Assembly: GCA_019232665.1 (NCBI GenBank)
Contig: JAFANN010000262.1
Coordinates: 1-34,447, forward strand
Reading direction: 5' to 3'
DNA: 34,447 bases
From: Caulobacteraceae bacterium
GTDB taxonomy: Bacteria; Pseudomonadota; Alphaproteobacteria; Caulobacterales; Caulobacteraceae
Shown one piece after another: positions 9,305 through 19,025 of this stretch (position 1 is the first letter of the stretch; each line of letters opens with the position of its first letter). Position numbers and translations under genes: made by a program. The notes under the pieces are model-generated. The model searched no databases, was not told the origin of the DNA, and saw only the letters and a program-made list of their open reading frames with translations.

Positions 9305-10200
9305 GCAGGCCCTCTCACGAAGGCGTCGGCTTCGTAGCCCTGGAAGAAAAGCATCGCGGTGAGGTCCGTGTGCTCGATGCGGGCCCTGGCCCGCTCAGCG
9401 ACGATCGGCTTGGCGCGATAGGCGACGCCAAGGCCCGCGGCCTCGATCATCGCCAGGTCGTTGGCGCCGTCGCCGATGGCCGCGGTCTGCGAGAGATCGA
9501 GCCCGAGCGCCGCCGCTTCCTCGACGAGCGCAGCCAGCTTCGCCTCGCGGCCCAGGATCGGCTGGGCCACCTCGCCCGACAGGCGCACGCCATCGTCGAT
9601 GAGCCGGTTCCCACGATGTGCGGCGAAGCCGGCCGCCGCCGAAACGCGGGAGGTGAAGAAGTCGAACCCGCCGGAGACGAGCACGCAGCGCGCGCCGTGC
9701 GCCGCCATGGTCCGCACCATGGTCTCCGCCCCGGGCTCGAGCCGCACGCGCTGGGCGTACACGTCCTCCAGCGCCCCCAGTCCAAGCCCGGCGAGCTTGG
9801 ACACCCGCTCGATCAGGGCGCCCTCGAATTGGATCTCTCCCGCCATGGCGCGCGCGGTGATTGCCGCGATCTCGGCCTTGAGGCCGGCGAAGTCGGCAAT
9901 TTCGTCCAGGCACTCGCAGCCGATGATCGTCGAATCCATGTCCGCGACCAGCAGGCGCTTCCTGCGATCCTCGGCGGGTTGGGCGCAGAAGTCCGCCGGC
10001 TGCCGCTCCAGGGCCCGCGCCGCGGCACGAGCGAGGTCCTGCGGGCTCTCGCCTTCGGTGAAGAGATCGATGGCGCCTTCGCCCAGCTGCTGCATGTCCA
10101 GCACCGGGTTTCCCGCGCCCGCGACGGCCTCCAGCCCATCGGCAAGGGCGACCTGCAAGGTTTCGAACTCGCGGCAGACGAGGGTGAGGACGAGGCGCAC
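9301..10200 (-). CDS. serB: Phosphoserine phosphatase
   Basis: RLLVADMDSTIIGCECLDEIADFAGLKAEIAAITARAMAGEIQFEGALIERV...VLVSGGFDFFTSRV...AIGDGANDLAMIEAAGLGVAYRAKP; GTG start at 10200; overlaps the HAD ORF by 4 nt. Confidence 0.92.
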   Translation of the reverse strand: MRLVLTLVCREFETLQVALADGLEAVAGAGNPVLDMQQLGEGAIDLFTEGESPQDLARAAARALERQPADFCAQPAEDRRKRLLVADMDSTIIGCECLDEIADFAGLKAEIAAITARAMAGEIQFEGALIERVSKLAGLGLGALEDVYAQRVRLEPGAETMVRTMAAHGARCVLVSGGFDFFTSRVSAAAGFAAHRGNRLIDDGVRLSGEVAQPILGREAKLAALVEEAAALGLDLSQTAAIGDGANDLAMIEAAGLGVAYRAKPIVAERARARIEHTDLTAMLFFQGYEADAFVRGPA

Positions 10201-10335
10201 GGCCGCGCTGCTTGGCCGATCGGGACGCCGGGCGCAAGCCATCCCTGTCTGAGTCAGCCAGCTTGCGCGCCCTCGCCATTGCGGGGCATGGAGACCGGGA
10301 GAAGACGGGCGGACATCGCCCGCGGAGGAGACCGG

Positions 10336-11388
10336 ATGGCGCAGGACAGCGAGACAAGCGAGGCGATCCTCGATCCCGAGCTGCCGATCATCGATCCGCA
10401 CCATCACCTCTGGGACCGAAGAGGGGCGCCGCCCCCTGAAGGGCCGCCCCGCCACGGTTTCGAGGCCCTGCTGCGCCTCTCGCCACGTTACATGCTCGAC
10501 GAGCTCCTCGCGGACATGAAGCGCGGCCACAAGGTGTTCGCCACCGTCTACATGGAGTGCGGGTCCTTCTACCGGCAGGACGGGGACCCGGCGCTCCGTC
10601 CCGTCGGCGAGACGGAGATGGTCACCAGCATCGCCTCGGTCGGTGGCTCGGGTCAGTACGGACCGGTCAGCCCATGCGCCGGCATCGTCGGCCACGTGGA
10701 CCTCACCATCGGCGAACGCGCACGCCAGGTGCTCGAGACCCATGTCGCCCACGGCGAGGGTCGCTTCCGAGGCATCCGCCACAGCGCCTCGTCCGACGCT
10801 GACCCGGATGTCCTTGGCCCACTCGCCCGCCGCGCCCCCGGCCTCTATCGCGATGAGACATTCCGCAAAGGGTTCGCCCAACTCGAGCCCCTTGGCCTCT
10901 CCTTCGACGCCTGGCTGCTGGAGCCGCAACTGCCGGAACTCGTCGATCTTGCGCGGACCTTCCCCGGAACCACGATCGTCCTCGACCATGTCGGCACCCC
11001 GCTTGGGATCGGCGCCTACGCCGGCCGGCGAGGCGAGCGGTTCGACATCTGGCGCGGCGAGATCAAGGCGCTGGCGGAACTGCCCAACGTCCATGTGAAG
11101 GTCGGCGGCCTCGCCATGCCTTTCGCCGGCTTCGATTCCTTCATGAGCCAGCCGGCGGCCAGCTCGGAGCAGCTGGCGGAGGAATGGCGGCCCTACGTCG
11201 AGACCTGCATCGAGGCCTTTGGCCCGACCCGCTGCATGTTCGAGAGCAACTTCCCGGTCGACCTCGGCAGCTGCGCCTACGACGTCCTCTGGAACGCCTT
11301 CAAACGCCTCGCCGCCGGCGCATCCGACGACGAGAAGACCGCTCTCTTCAGCGACACCGCACGGCGCGTGTATCGCCTCGACATCTGA
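10336..11388 (+). CDS. Amidohydrolase-family protein (TIM-barrel metal-dependent hydrolase)
   Basis: LPIIDPHHHLWDRRG...GIVGHVDLTIG...TTIVLDHVGTPLGI...CMFESNFPVD. Confidence 0.88.
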   Translation: MAQDSETSEAILDPELPIIDPHHHLWDRRGAPPPEGPPRHGFEALLRLSPRYMLDELLADMKRGHKVFATVYMECGSFYRQDGDPALRPVGETEMVTSIASVGGSGQYGPVSPCAGIVGHVDLTIGERARQVLETHVAHGEGRFRGIRHSASSDADPDVLGPLARRAPGLYRDETFRKGFAQLEPLGLSFDAWLLEPQLPELVDLARTFPGTTIVLDHVGTPLGIGAYAGRRGERFDIWRGEIKALAELPNVHVKVGGLAMPFAGFDSFMSQPAASSEQLAEEWRPYVETCIEAFGPTRCMFESNFPVDLGSCAYDVLWNAFKRLAAGASDDEKTALFSDTARRVYRLDI

Positions 11389-11400
11389 CGGAAGGACCTC

Positions 11401-13101
11401 ATGCACTACAAGGAGTTGAAGACCGCCTGGGCCGAGCTTACCGCGGTCGGCGCGCCGTTCGAGATCGTGCGTACGCCAATCCGCGGGATCGACACCCTGA
11501 CCTACAAGAACGCCATACCGACGGTGCGGGAGCTGTGGCTTTCGACCAAGGCTTTCGCCGAGCGCGAATACCTCATCTATGGCGAAGAGCGGCTGACCTA
11601 CGCCCAGGCGCACGCCCACGTGGACGCGATCGCCGCCTGGCTCGTCGCGCAGGGCGTGAAGCCGCGCGACCGCGTGGCGATCTCCATGCGCAACTACCCC
11701 GAGTGGCTGCTGGTCTACTGGGCCTGCGTGTCGATGGGCGTGGCCGTCGTTGGCATGAACGCCTGGTGGGTCGGCGAGGAGATCGATTACGCCCTCAAGG
11801 ACTCCGATCCCAAGGTCATCTTCTGCGATCGAGAGCGCCTGGCGCGGCTGGTCGAGCGGCCAGCCGGCTCGATAAAGGCGAAGATCGTCGCCACGCGTGT
11901 CGATGAGCTCCCCCCTGGCGTGATCGCCTGGACGCAAGTGATCGCCACGCCCGGAACGCTTCCCAAGGTCGACGTCGACCCCGATGACGACGCCTGCATC
12001 TTCTACACCTCGGGCACCACGGGCTTCCCTAAGGGCGCGCAGCTGACACACCGGGGCTGCATCTCGAACCTGATGAGCATGATGTTCTCGGGCCAGGTGC
12101 AGGCTCTCGCCACGTCCCGCGCGACCGGCGTGCCAATCGACCCGAACGTCGCCCCGCCGATCCCGGCGGCCCTGCTCACCACGCCGCTGTTCCACGTCAC
12201 CGCCAACAACTGCGGCGCCTACGCCTCGACGGCGGCGGGCGGGAAGCTGGTGCTGATGTACCGCTGGGACCCCAAGGTCGCCCTCGAGCTCATCGAGAAG
12301 GAGCGAGTGACGGGCATGAGCGGCGTGCCGGTGATGTCGCGCGAGCTGATCAGCCATCCGGACTTCGCCAAGCACGACCTGTCGAGCCTGATGTCCCTGG
12401 GCGGCGGCGGCGCGCAGCTCCCGCCGGACCTCGTGCACAAGATCGACCAGACCGTCGCCACCGCGCGCCCCAACACCGGCTACGGCATGACCGAGACCTG
12501 CGGGATCATCACCGCGGTGGCGGCCGACTTCTTTGTCGACAAGCCGTCCAGCGCCGGCCCTGCCATGCCGGACTTCGAGACCATGTGCGTGGACGACGAC
12601 GGCAAGCCCGTGCCCGCCGGCGAACTTGGAGAGTTGTGGGTGCGCGGCGCCCAGGTGATCAAGGGCTACATCAACCGCCCCGAAGCCACGGCCGAAACGA
12701 TCACCGACGGCTGGCTGCACACCGGCGACGTCGCCAGGGTTGACGAGGACGGCTTCATCTTCATCGTCGACCGCAAGAAGGACATGGTCCTGCGCGGTGG
12801 CGAGAACGTCTACTGCGCCGAAGTGGAGGCGGCCTTCTACCGTCACGAGTCCGTCGCCGAGGTCTGCGTGTTCGGCGTCGCCGACGAACGCCTTGGGGAA
12901 GAAGTCGCCGCGGCGGTGGTCTTGCGGGACGGCCACGCGGTCGGCGCGGAGATCCTGCGCACCCACTGCGCGGGGATCATGGCCAAGCACAAGATCCCCC
13001 GATACCTCTGGCTGCTGTCGGACCCTCTGCCGCGCAACGCCAGCGGAAAGTTCCTCAAGCGCGAGCTGCGCCAGACTCTCGCCCTGACCGACGCGTTGTG
13101 A
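11401..13101 (+). CDS. Class I adenylate-forming acyl-CoA synthetase/ligase
   Basis: [80 protein letters not shown]. Confidence 0.93.
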   Translation: MHYKELKTAWAELTAVGAPFEIVRTPIRGIDTLTYKNAIPTVRELWLSTKAFAEREYLIYGEERLTYAQAHAHVDAIAAWLVAQGVKPRDRVAISMRNYPEWLLVYWACVSMGVAVVGMNAWWVGEEIDYALKDSDPKVIFCDRERLARLVERPAGSIKAKIVATRVDELPPGVIAWTQVIATPGTLPKVDVDPDDDACIFYTSGTTGFPKGAQLTHRGCISNLMSMMFSGQVQALATSRATGVPIDPNVAPPIPAALLTTPLFHVTANNCGAYASTAAGGKLVLMYRWDPKVALELIEKERVTGMSGVPVMSRELISHPDFAKHDLSSLMSLGGGGAQLPPDLVHKIDQTVATARPNTGYGMTETCGIITAVAADFFVDKPSSAGPAMPDFETMCVDDDGKPVPAGELGELWVRGAQVIKGYINRPEATAETITDGWLHTGDVARVDEDGFIFIVDRKKDMVLRGGENVYCAEVEAAFYRHESVAEVCVFGVADERLGEEVAAAVVLRDGHAVGAEILRTHCAGIMAKHKIPRYLWLLSDPLPRNASGKFLKRELRQTLALTDAL

Positions 13102-13111
13102 CGCGACGGCC

Positions 13112-14194
13112 ATGCTGATCGACGGCCAGCCCACGCGGACGATCTGGCCGACTCCCGATGGGGCCGTGGAGATTCTCGACCAGACGCGTCTTCCCCATCG
13201 CGTGGAGACGGTGCGCCTCACGAATGTCGAGGACGCCGTGCGCGCCATCGCCGACATGCAGGTGCGGGGCGCGCCCCTCATCGGCGTGACTGCGGCCTAT
13301 GGCATGGCGCTGGCCGCCGGCGCCGATCCGGCGGACGAGGCCCTCGCGTCGGCCCGAGCCAGGCTCGCCGCGAGCCGGCCGACCGCCGTCAATCTGGCGT
13401 GGGCGCTGGAGCGGATAGGCCGCGTGCTGGCCGATCTGCCGCCCGCTCACCGCGAAGCCGCCGCTTGGGCTGAGGCCGCGGCGATGGCCGAAGAGGACGT
13501 CGCGGCCTGCCGCGCGATCGGAGAACACGGCGCCGACCTCATCGCCGAGGCGGCGGCGCGCAAGGGCGGCGGACCGGTCAATGTCCTCACCCACTGTAAC
13601 GCCGGCTGGCTGGCCACTGTGGACTGGGGGACGGCCCTCGCGCCGATCTACGTCGCCCAGGAGCGCGGGATCGAGGTGCATGTCTGGGTGGACGAGACGC
13701 GCCCGCGCAATCAGGGCGCCGCCCTCACCGCCTTCGAGCTTGGCCAGCAGGGGATCGCCCACACCATCGTGGTCGACAATGCCGGCGGCCACCTGATGCA
13801 GCATGGCATGGTGGACCTGTGCGTGGTCGGCGCCGACCGCGTGACCTCGACCGGCGACGCCGCCAACAAGATCGGCACTTACCTCAAGGCGCTGGCGGCG
13901 CGTGACAGCGGCGTGCCGTTCTTCGTCGCCGCGCCATCTTCGACCATCGACTGGAGCTTGACCGACGGGGTCGCGCAGATACCGATTGAGCAGCGCGACG
14001 CGCGTGAGGTCACCCACCTGTGGGGCTCGCTGGAAGATGGATCCCTGAGCTGGGTCCGGGTGGCTTCGCCAGGCAGCGCAGCGGCGAACTACGCCTTCGA
14101 TGTCACACCCGCCCGGCTGATCACGGCGATCGTCACGGAGCGCGGGCGGGTCGCGGCGAGCGCGGAACCGCTGCGGACCCTTTTCGACCGCTAG
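13112..14194 (+). CDS. mtnA: S-methyl-5-thioribose-1-phosphate isomerase
   Basis: [73 protein letters not shown]. Confidence 0.92.
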   Translation: MLIDGQPTRTIWPTPDGAVEILDQTRLPHRVETVRLTNVEDAVRAIADMQVRGAPLIGVTAAYGMALAAGADPADEALASARARLAASRPTAVNLAWALERIGRVLADLPPAHREAAAWAEAAAMAEEDVAACRAIGEHGADLIAEAAARKGGGPVNVLTHCNAGWLATVDWGTALAPIYVAQERGIEVHVWVDETRPRNQGAALTAFELGQQGIAHTIVVDNAGGHLMQHGMVDLCVVGADRVTSTGDAANKIGTYLKALAARDSGVPFFVAAPSSTIDWSLTDGVAQIPIEQRDAREVTHLWGSLEDGSLSWVRVASPGSAAANYAFDVTPARLITAIVTERGRVAASAEPLRTLFDR

Positions 14195-14212
14195 AAATCC
14201 GAACGAGGAGAG

Positions 14213-14270
14213 TGGGTGGGGGTGCGAGGGGTCGGAGCGGGCTCACCTCGCCAACGCCTTCCCCCACCCA
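14213..14270. repeat. Hairpin downstream of mtnA: TGGGTGGGGG...CCCCCACCCA with inner GCGAGG...CCTCGC
   Basis: 10-bp perfect outer arms plus 6-bp inner arms; followed at 14271-14287 by GTTCCGC-GAT-GCGGAAC. No U-tract. Confidence 0.6.
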
Positions 14271-14410
14271 GTTCCGCGATGCGGAACGCAGCCTCGCCAT
14301 CCATGGGCGCGGCATACCTCGTGCTCTGGTGCGCGCCTCCACGGACTGTACACCACTGAGTCAAGCCGCCTCAAACAAGTTGAACCGGCCCTGACCCGAT
14401 ATAGATCGTC

Positions 14411-14573
14411 TTCGACGTCTAAGGTCGAATTAAGACCGTACGGTACTTGGCAGTAGGTTATTTTGTGACATCAAATAACAATCTTCGCTGTAAGGTGTAA
14501 GCAGTTTGTCCCTCAATTACTCTAAACGAACCGCAGAATTATTGAGAAATTGAGAGAATTGCTACTTACAGCG
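14411..14573 (+). ncRNA. Candidate structured RNA in an AT-rich island (strand uncertain)
   Basis: Consecutive inverted repeats: TTCGAC/GTCGAA; ACCGTACGGT; GTTATTT/AAATAAC; and coaxial stems CGCTGTAAG(14486)/CTTACAGCG(14565), AGCAGTT/AATTGCT, CTCAATT/AATTGAG. Possible -35 TTGAAC at 14380 and -10-like GATATAGA at 14398. Confidence 0.3.
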
Positions 14574-14632
14574 CGAACAACGCCAATTCCGCACCGGGAC
14601 GGGTGTTCACACTGAGAGTTCGCCGCCTGCCG

Positions 14633-16531
14633 TCACTGGCAGGCGAGGCACTCCTCGTAGTCGGTGCGCGCCTCGGCGGCGGCCTTGGCCGCTGCGCCTG
14701 CGCCGCCGGCGAAGGCCGCGCGCTGAACCGACTTGGAGCGCAGGTAGTAGAGGCTCTTCATGCCCCGCTCCCACGCCTGCCAGTGCAGCATGTGCAGGTC
14801 CCACTTATCGACGTCGCCGGGCAGGAAGATGTTGACCGACTGCGACTGGCAGACGTCGGGCGTGCGGTCGGCCGCAAGGTCGATCACCCAACGCTGGTCG
14901 ATCTCGAAGGCCGTCTTGAACACGTCCTTCTCCTGATCGGTCAGGAAGTCGAGGTGCTGCACCGAGCCCTCGTTCTCCAGGATCGACGCCCACACCTCGC
15001 TGGTGTCGCGCCCCTTCGCCTGCAGCACGCGCTCCAGATACGGATTGCGCACGGCGAAGGAGCCGGAGAGCGTCTTGTGCGTGTAGACGTTGGCCGGGAT
15101 CGGCTCGATGCCGGCGCTCGTGCCGCCGCAGATGATCGAGATCGAGGCGGTCGGGGCGATCGCCAGCTTGTGGCTGAAGCGCTCCATCACGTCCCGTTCG
15201 GCGGCGTCAGGGCACGCGCCCCGCTCTTCGGCCAGGGTTTTGCTGGCGGCGTCGCAGGCGCGGCGCAGGTGCTTGAAGATGCGCATGTTCCAGCTCTTCG
15301 CCAGGGCGCTCTCGAACGGCACGTTCTGGCCCTGCAGGAAGCTGTGGAAGCCCATCAGCCCCAGTCCCACCGACCGCTCCCGCGCTGCCGCATAGGCCGC
15401 CGCCGTCATTTCAGCCGGAGCACGGTCGATGAAGTCCTGCAGGACGTTGTCGAGGAAGCGCATGACGTCCTCGATGAAGGTCGGGTGGTCGCGCCACTCG
15501 AGGAACATCTCGGCGTTGACCGAGGAGAGGCAGCAGACCGCGGTGCGCTCGACGCCCCGGTGGTCCGGCCCAGAGTGCAGCATGATTTCCGAGCAGAGGT
15601 TCGATTGCCGCACCCTCAGGCCCAGCTCCCGCTGGTGCTTGGGCATGGCGCGATTCACCGCGTCGGAGAAGATGACGTAGGGCTCGCCGGTCTGCAGCCG
15701 CAGCTCCAGCAGCTTCTGCCACAGGGCGCGGGCGTCGACCGTGCGCACCGCCTCGCCAGTCTTGGGCGAACGCAGGGCGAAGGGCGCGCCGTCCCGCACC
15801 GCTTCCATGAACTCGTCGGTGACCGACACGCCATGGTGCAGGTTCAGCGACTTGCGGTTGAAGTCGCCGGAAGGTTTGCGGATTTCGAGGAACTCCTCGA
15901 TCTCCGGGTGGTGGATGTCGACATAGACCGCCGCCGAGCCTCGGCGCAGGGAGCCCTGGCTGATGGCGAGCGTGAGGCTGTCCATCACCCGGATGAAGGG
16001 GATGATGCCGCTGGTCTGGCCCGAGCCCTTCACCTTTTCGCCGATCGAGCGGACGCCGCCCCAGTAGGTGCCGATCCCCCCGCCGTTGGCTGCCAGCCAC
16101 ACGTTCTGGTTCCAGGTGCCGACGATGCTTTCCAGCGAGTCGCCGACCGCGTTGAGGAAGCAGGAGATCGGCAGGCCCCGGTTGGCGCCGCCATTGGACA
16201 GCACCGGCGTGGAGGGCATGAACCACAGCTTGGAGATGTAGTCGTAGATCCGCTGGGCGTGGTCCGCATCGTCGGCGAACGCGGTCGCCACGCGGGCGAA
16301 CATGTCCTGGTACGACTCACCCGGGAGGAGGTAGCGGTCCTCCAGCGTGGTGCGGCCGAAGTCGGTGAGCAGGGCGTCGCGCGAGCGGTCGATCTCGACC
16401 TTGCGCACGAGCGTCAGGCTCGGTCGTTCGACCGGTTTTGGGCGCACCTGGCGCGGCTGTGAGATCTGATCCTGAATCGCGTGCGACGTGTTCATCCCGA
16501 GCCCCGACCGTACTTTCTGCGAGGAGCCCAT
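14633..16531 (-). CDS. nrdA: Ribonucleoside-diphosphate reductase alpha subunit (class I type, no N-terminal ATP-cone visible)
   Basis: STPVLSNGG; NLCSEIML; ERTAVCCLSSVNAEMF; GIEPIPANVYTHKT; C-terminal ECLACQ redox pair. Alternative start at 16495 (MNTSHAIQD). Confidence 0.93.
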   Translation of the reverse strand: MGSSQKVRSGLGMNTSHAIQDQISQPRQVRPKPVERPSLTLVRKVEIDRSRDALLTDFGRTTLEDRYLLPGESYQDMFARVATAFADDADHAQRIYDYISKLWFMPSTPVLSNGGANRGLPISCFLNAVGDSLESIVGTWNQNVWLAANGGGIGTYWGGVRSIGEKVKGSGQTSGIIPFIRVMDSLTLAISQGSLRRGSAAVYVDIHHPEIEEFLEIRKPSGDFNRKSLNLHHGVSVTDEFMEAVRDGAPFALRSPKTGEAVRTVDARALWQKLLELRLQTGEPYVIFSDAVNRAMPKHQRELGLRVRQSNLCSEIMLHSGPDHRGVERTAVCCLSSVNAEMFLEWRDHPTFIEDVMRFLDNVLQDFIDRAPAEMTAAAYAAARERSVGLGLMGFHSFLQGQNVPFESALAKSWNMRIFKHLRRACDAASKTLAEERGACPDAAERDVMERFSHKLAIAPTASISIICGGTSAGIEPIPANVYTHKTLSGSFAVRNPYLERVLQAKGRDTSEVWASILENEGSVQHLDFLTDQEKDVFKTAFEIDQRWVIDLAADRTPDVCQSQSVNIFLPGDVDKWDLHMLHWQAWERGMKSLYYLRSKSVQRAAFAGGAGAAAKAAAEARTDYEECLACQ

Positions 16532-16553
16532 TTGGCGTCGCCTCGCTAAATTA

Positions 16554-16601
16554 CGACTAAATCTTGTGGGCGGAACGTCCGCCCCGCCCTACATATGGGG
16601 A
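16554..16601. promoter_or_regulatory. Candidate tandem NrdR boxes: CGACTAAATCTTGTGG (16554-16569) and GCCCTACATATGGGGA (16586-16601)
   Basis: Both partially match ACACWATATATWGTGT and start exactly 32 bp apart; immediately upstream of nrdA. Confidence 0.55.
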
Positions 16602-16784
16602 CACAGACCCCGAAAAGCGTCAACGGGCGCCGGGGTTTGGCGACAGTTTTTTTTGGTTGATGAAACCTTAACCGCAGGGCGCCAGGGTGGCGCTCCCGAT
16701 CGCTTGCGGACGGTCGGAGTCGTTGCGGCAGCGCAGGGTCGGTCGTAAGGGAATCCGCTCGCCGAAGGCCAAGCGGACGGAGCG

Positions 16785-18173
16785 ATGTCAGAGGTCAATC
16801 TCCCGTCGGATCACGAGCCTTCGATCCCGATCCGCCTGTTCAGCCAGGCGGACTGGAGACTCAACGCCCAGGAGCTCAGTCCGCCCGCGCGGGCGGCGGC
16901 GACGCAGGTCAAGTTCGCCGGAAAATCGGGCGACCTCGCGGTTGTCAGAGGCGACGACGGCGAGGCCCAGGAAGTGCTCTTCGGCCTTGGCGAGGGACCG
17001 GCGGCGCCGGCCTTCCGTGGTCTGGCGGCCAAACTGCCGCCAGGGGACTACCGGCTCGACGGCGAGGCGCGCGGCGACGGCGCCGACCTCGCCCTGGCCT
17101 GGGCCCAGGGGGCCTACCGCTTCGACCGGTACAAGCGCGATCGGGGCGATCCGCCGCCGCGCCTGGTGACTCCGAGCGGCGCGGATGCGAACCGCGTGCG
17201 CGTCCTCGCCCACGCCTGCGCCCTCGCCCGAGACATGGTCAACACGCCGGCCAACGACATGGGGCCGCTGCAGATCGAGACGATCGCCCGCGAGATCGCC
17301 CACCAGCACGGGGCGCAGATCGAGGTGGTGACCGGGGACGCCCTGCTCGAGGCCGGCTATCCGGCGGTCCACGCGGTCGGACGGGCCGCCGTGGCCCATC
17401 GCGCGCCGCGGATGATCGAGATCACCTGGGGTGAGGCGGGCGCGCCTGTCGTGGCCGTGGTCGGCAAGGGCGTGGTGTTCGACACCGGCGGCCTCGATCT
17501 GAAGCCTTCGGCCGGCATGCGGCTGATGAAGAAGGACATGGGCGGCGCCGCCCACGCCCTCGCCCTGGGTCGGATGATCATGGGCCTGCGCCTGCCGGTG
17601 CGCCTGGTCGTGCTGGTCCCGGTGGTGGAGAACGCCGTCTCCGGCGACGCCATGCGGCCCGGGGACGTGCTGGCCTCGCGGCGCGGCCTCTCGATCGAGG
17701 TGGGCAACACCGACGCGGAGGGCCGTCTGATCCTTGCCGACGCACTTGCGCGGGCGGCGGAGCTGACGCCCAGCCTCACCATCGACATGGCGACCCTGAC
17801 CGGGGCGGCGCGGGTGGCGCTGGGGCCGCACGTCATCCCCTTCTACACCGATGACGACGATCTCGCCGGCGAGATCGCGGAAGGCTCGCTCGCCGCAAAC
17901 GACCCGCTCTGGCGCATGCCGCTGTGGGACGGCTACGCCGCCTCCCTGGATAGCGACGTCGCTGACCTCAAGAACGACCCGGACGGCTGGGCGCAGGCCG
18001 GGTCGGTCACTGCGGCGCTCTTCCTCAAGCGCTTTGCGCCGGTCGGGCCGTGGGTCCACCTGGACATCTTCGCCTGGAATCCGCGCTCTCGACCCGGCGC
18101 GCCGGTAGGGGCGGAAGCCCAGTCCATCCTCGCCCTCCTCCACATGCTCGAGCGGCGGTTCGCGAAGGCGTGA
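16785..18173 (+). CDS. Leucyl aminopeptidase family (M17) metallopeptidase
   Basis: VVGKGVVFDTGGLDLKPSAGMRLMKKDMGGAAHALAL; NTDAEGRLILADAL; DMATLTGAARVALG. Confidence 0.94.
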   Translation: MSEVNLPSDHEPSIPIRLFSQADWRLNAQELSPPARAAATQVKFAGKSGDLAVVRGDDGEAQEVLFGLGEGPAAPAFRGLAAKLPPGDYRLDGEARGDGADLALAWAQGAYRFDRYKRDRGDPPPRLVTPSGADANRVRVLAHACALARDMVNTPANDMGPLQIETIAREIAHQHGAQIEVVTGDALLEAGYPAVHAVGRAAVAHRAPRMIEITWGEAGAPVVAVVGKGVVFDTGGLDLKPSAGMRLMKKDMGGAAHALALGRMIMGLRLPVRLVVLVPVVENAVSGDAMRPGDVLASRRGLSIEVGNTDAEGRLILADALARAAELTPSLTIDMATLTGAARVALGPHVIPFYTDDDDLAGEIAEGSLAANDPLWRMPLWDGYAASLDSDVADLKNDPDGWAQAGSVTAALFLKRFAPVGPWVHLDIFAWNPRSRPGAPVGAEAQSILALLHMLERRFAKA

Positions 18174-19009
18174 AGGCCGATCCGCGCCTGACCCTGGCCC
18201 GGGCGGACCTGGCCAGCTCCGACCTCGAAGGGGTCGTCCGAGCGAAGCGATTCGCCGAGCCGAAACGGATGTGTGTGACGACCCCGTTCGTCGCCCTGCG
18301 TCGGGCGGCGGAGGCCGGCGCAGAGCAGCTCGACCAGGTCCTGTTCGGGGAAGCCTTCGACGTGCTCGAGAACGACGGCGACTTCGCCTGGGGCCAGGCC
18401 GCCCGCGACAGTTACGTCGGCTGGGTCGACGCCTCGGCCCTCGACAAGAACGAAGAGGCGCCTACCCACTGGGTCACAGCCCTGCGCACCTACGCTTTCG
18501 CCGAGCCCTCGATCAAATCCCGCGCGCTCGGGCCGCTCAGCTTGAACGCCCTCGTCCGTATCACCCAAACGCAGGGTGAACTGGCCCATGCGGTGGGCGC
18601 AGGCTGGATCGCTGCGGCGCACCTTGCCCCGATCGGAACCGGGTTTGCGGAACCGGCTGCGACAGCGGAGCGGTTCGTGGGGACGCCCTACCTCTGGGGC
18701 GGCCGCGACAGCGTCGGCGTCGACTGTTCGGGCCTCGTCCAGCAGGCCCTGTACGCCGCCGGCCACGCCTGTCCGCGGGATTCCGACCTGCAGGCCCAGC
18801 TGGGCGCGGCCATCGCGTTTGAGGACCTGGCGCGCGGGGACCTGGTCTTCTGGCGCGGCCACGTGGGCATGATGCTGGACGAGGCGCGCCTCGTCCACGC
18901 CAACGCCTGGCACATGGCCGTCGCCACCGAGCCCCTGGCCGAAGCCACGGCCCGGATCAGCAGCCGCGGCGGCGGCGACCCGACGGGCTTCCGGCGGGTG
19001 GGGTTGTAG
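18170..19009 (+). CDS. C40-family (NlpC/P60) peptidase with SH3-like N-terminus
   Basis: GTG start overlapping the aminopeptidase stop (GTGA); FVGTPYLWGGRDSVGVDCSGLVQQAL; RGDLVFWRGHVGMMLDEARLVHANAW. Confidence 0.92.
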   Translation: MKADPRLTLARADLASSDLEGVVRAKRFAEPKRMCVTTPFVALRRAAEAGAEQLDQVLFGEAFDVLENDGDFAWGQAARDSYVGWVDASALDKNEEAPTHWVTALRTYAFAEPSIKSRALGPLSLNALVRITQTQGELAHAVGAGWIAAAHLAPIGTGFAEPAATAERFVGTPYLWGGRDSVGVDCSGLVQQALYAAGHACPRDSDLQAQLGAAIAFEDLARGDLVFWRGHVGMMLDEARLVHANAWHMAVATEPLAEATARISSRGGGDPTGFRRVGL

Positions 19010-19025
19010 GGCTGGCGTCGGAGCT

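Noticed and set aside
9301-13281. 1326-aa minus-strand ORF covering serB plus the antisense of the amidohydrolase and CoA ligase
   Set aside because: Only the serB part has protein-family motifs; the rest is an antisense shadow of two clearly coding + strand genes, caused by high GC3.
14395-14590. AT-rich island as a tRNA/tmRNA or integrase attachment site
   Set aside because: No cloverleaf, no CCA-type 3' end and no integrase ORF nearby.
14603-16462. 619-aa + strand ORF opposite nrdA
   Set aside because: Antisense shadow of nrdA, which has unmistakable motifs.
16788-18143. 451-aa minus-strand ORF opposite the M17 aminopeptidase
   Set aside because: Antisense artefact; the + strand carries M17 active-site motifs.
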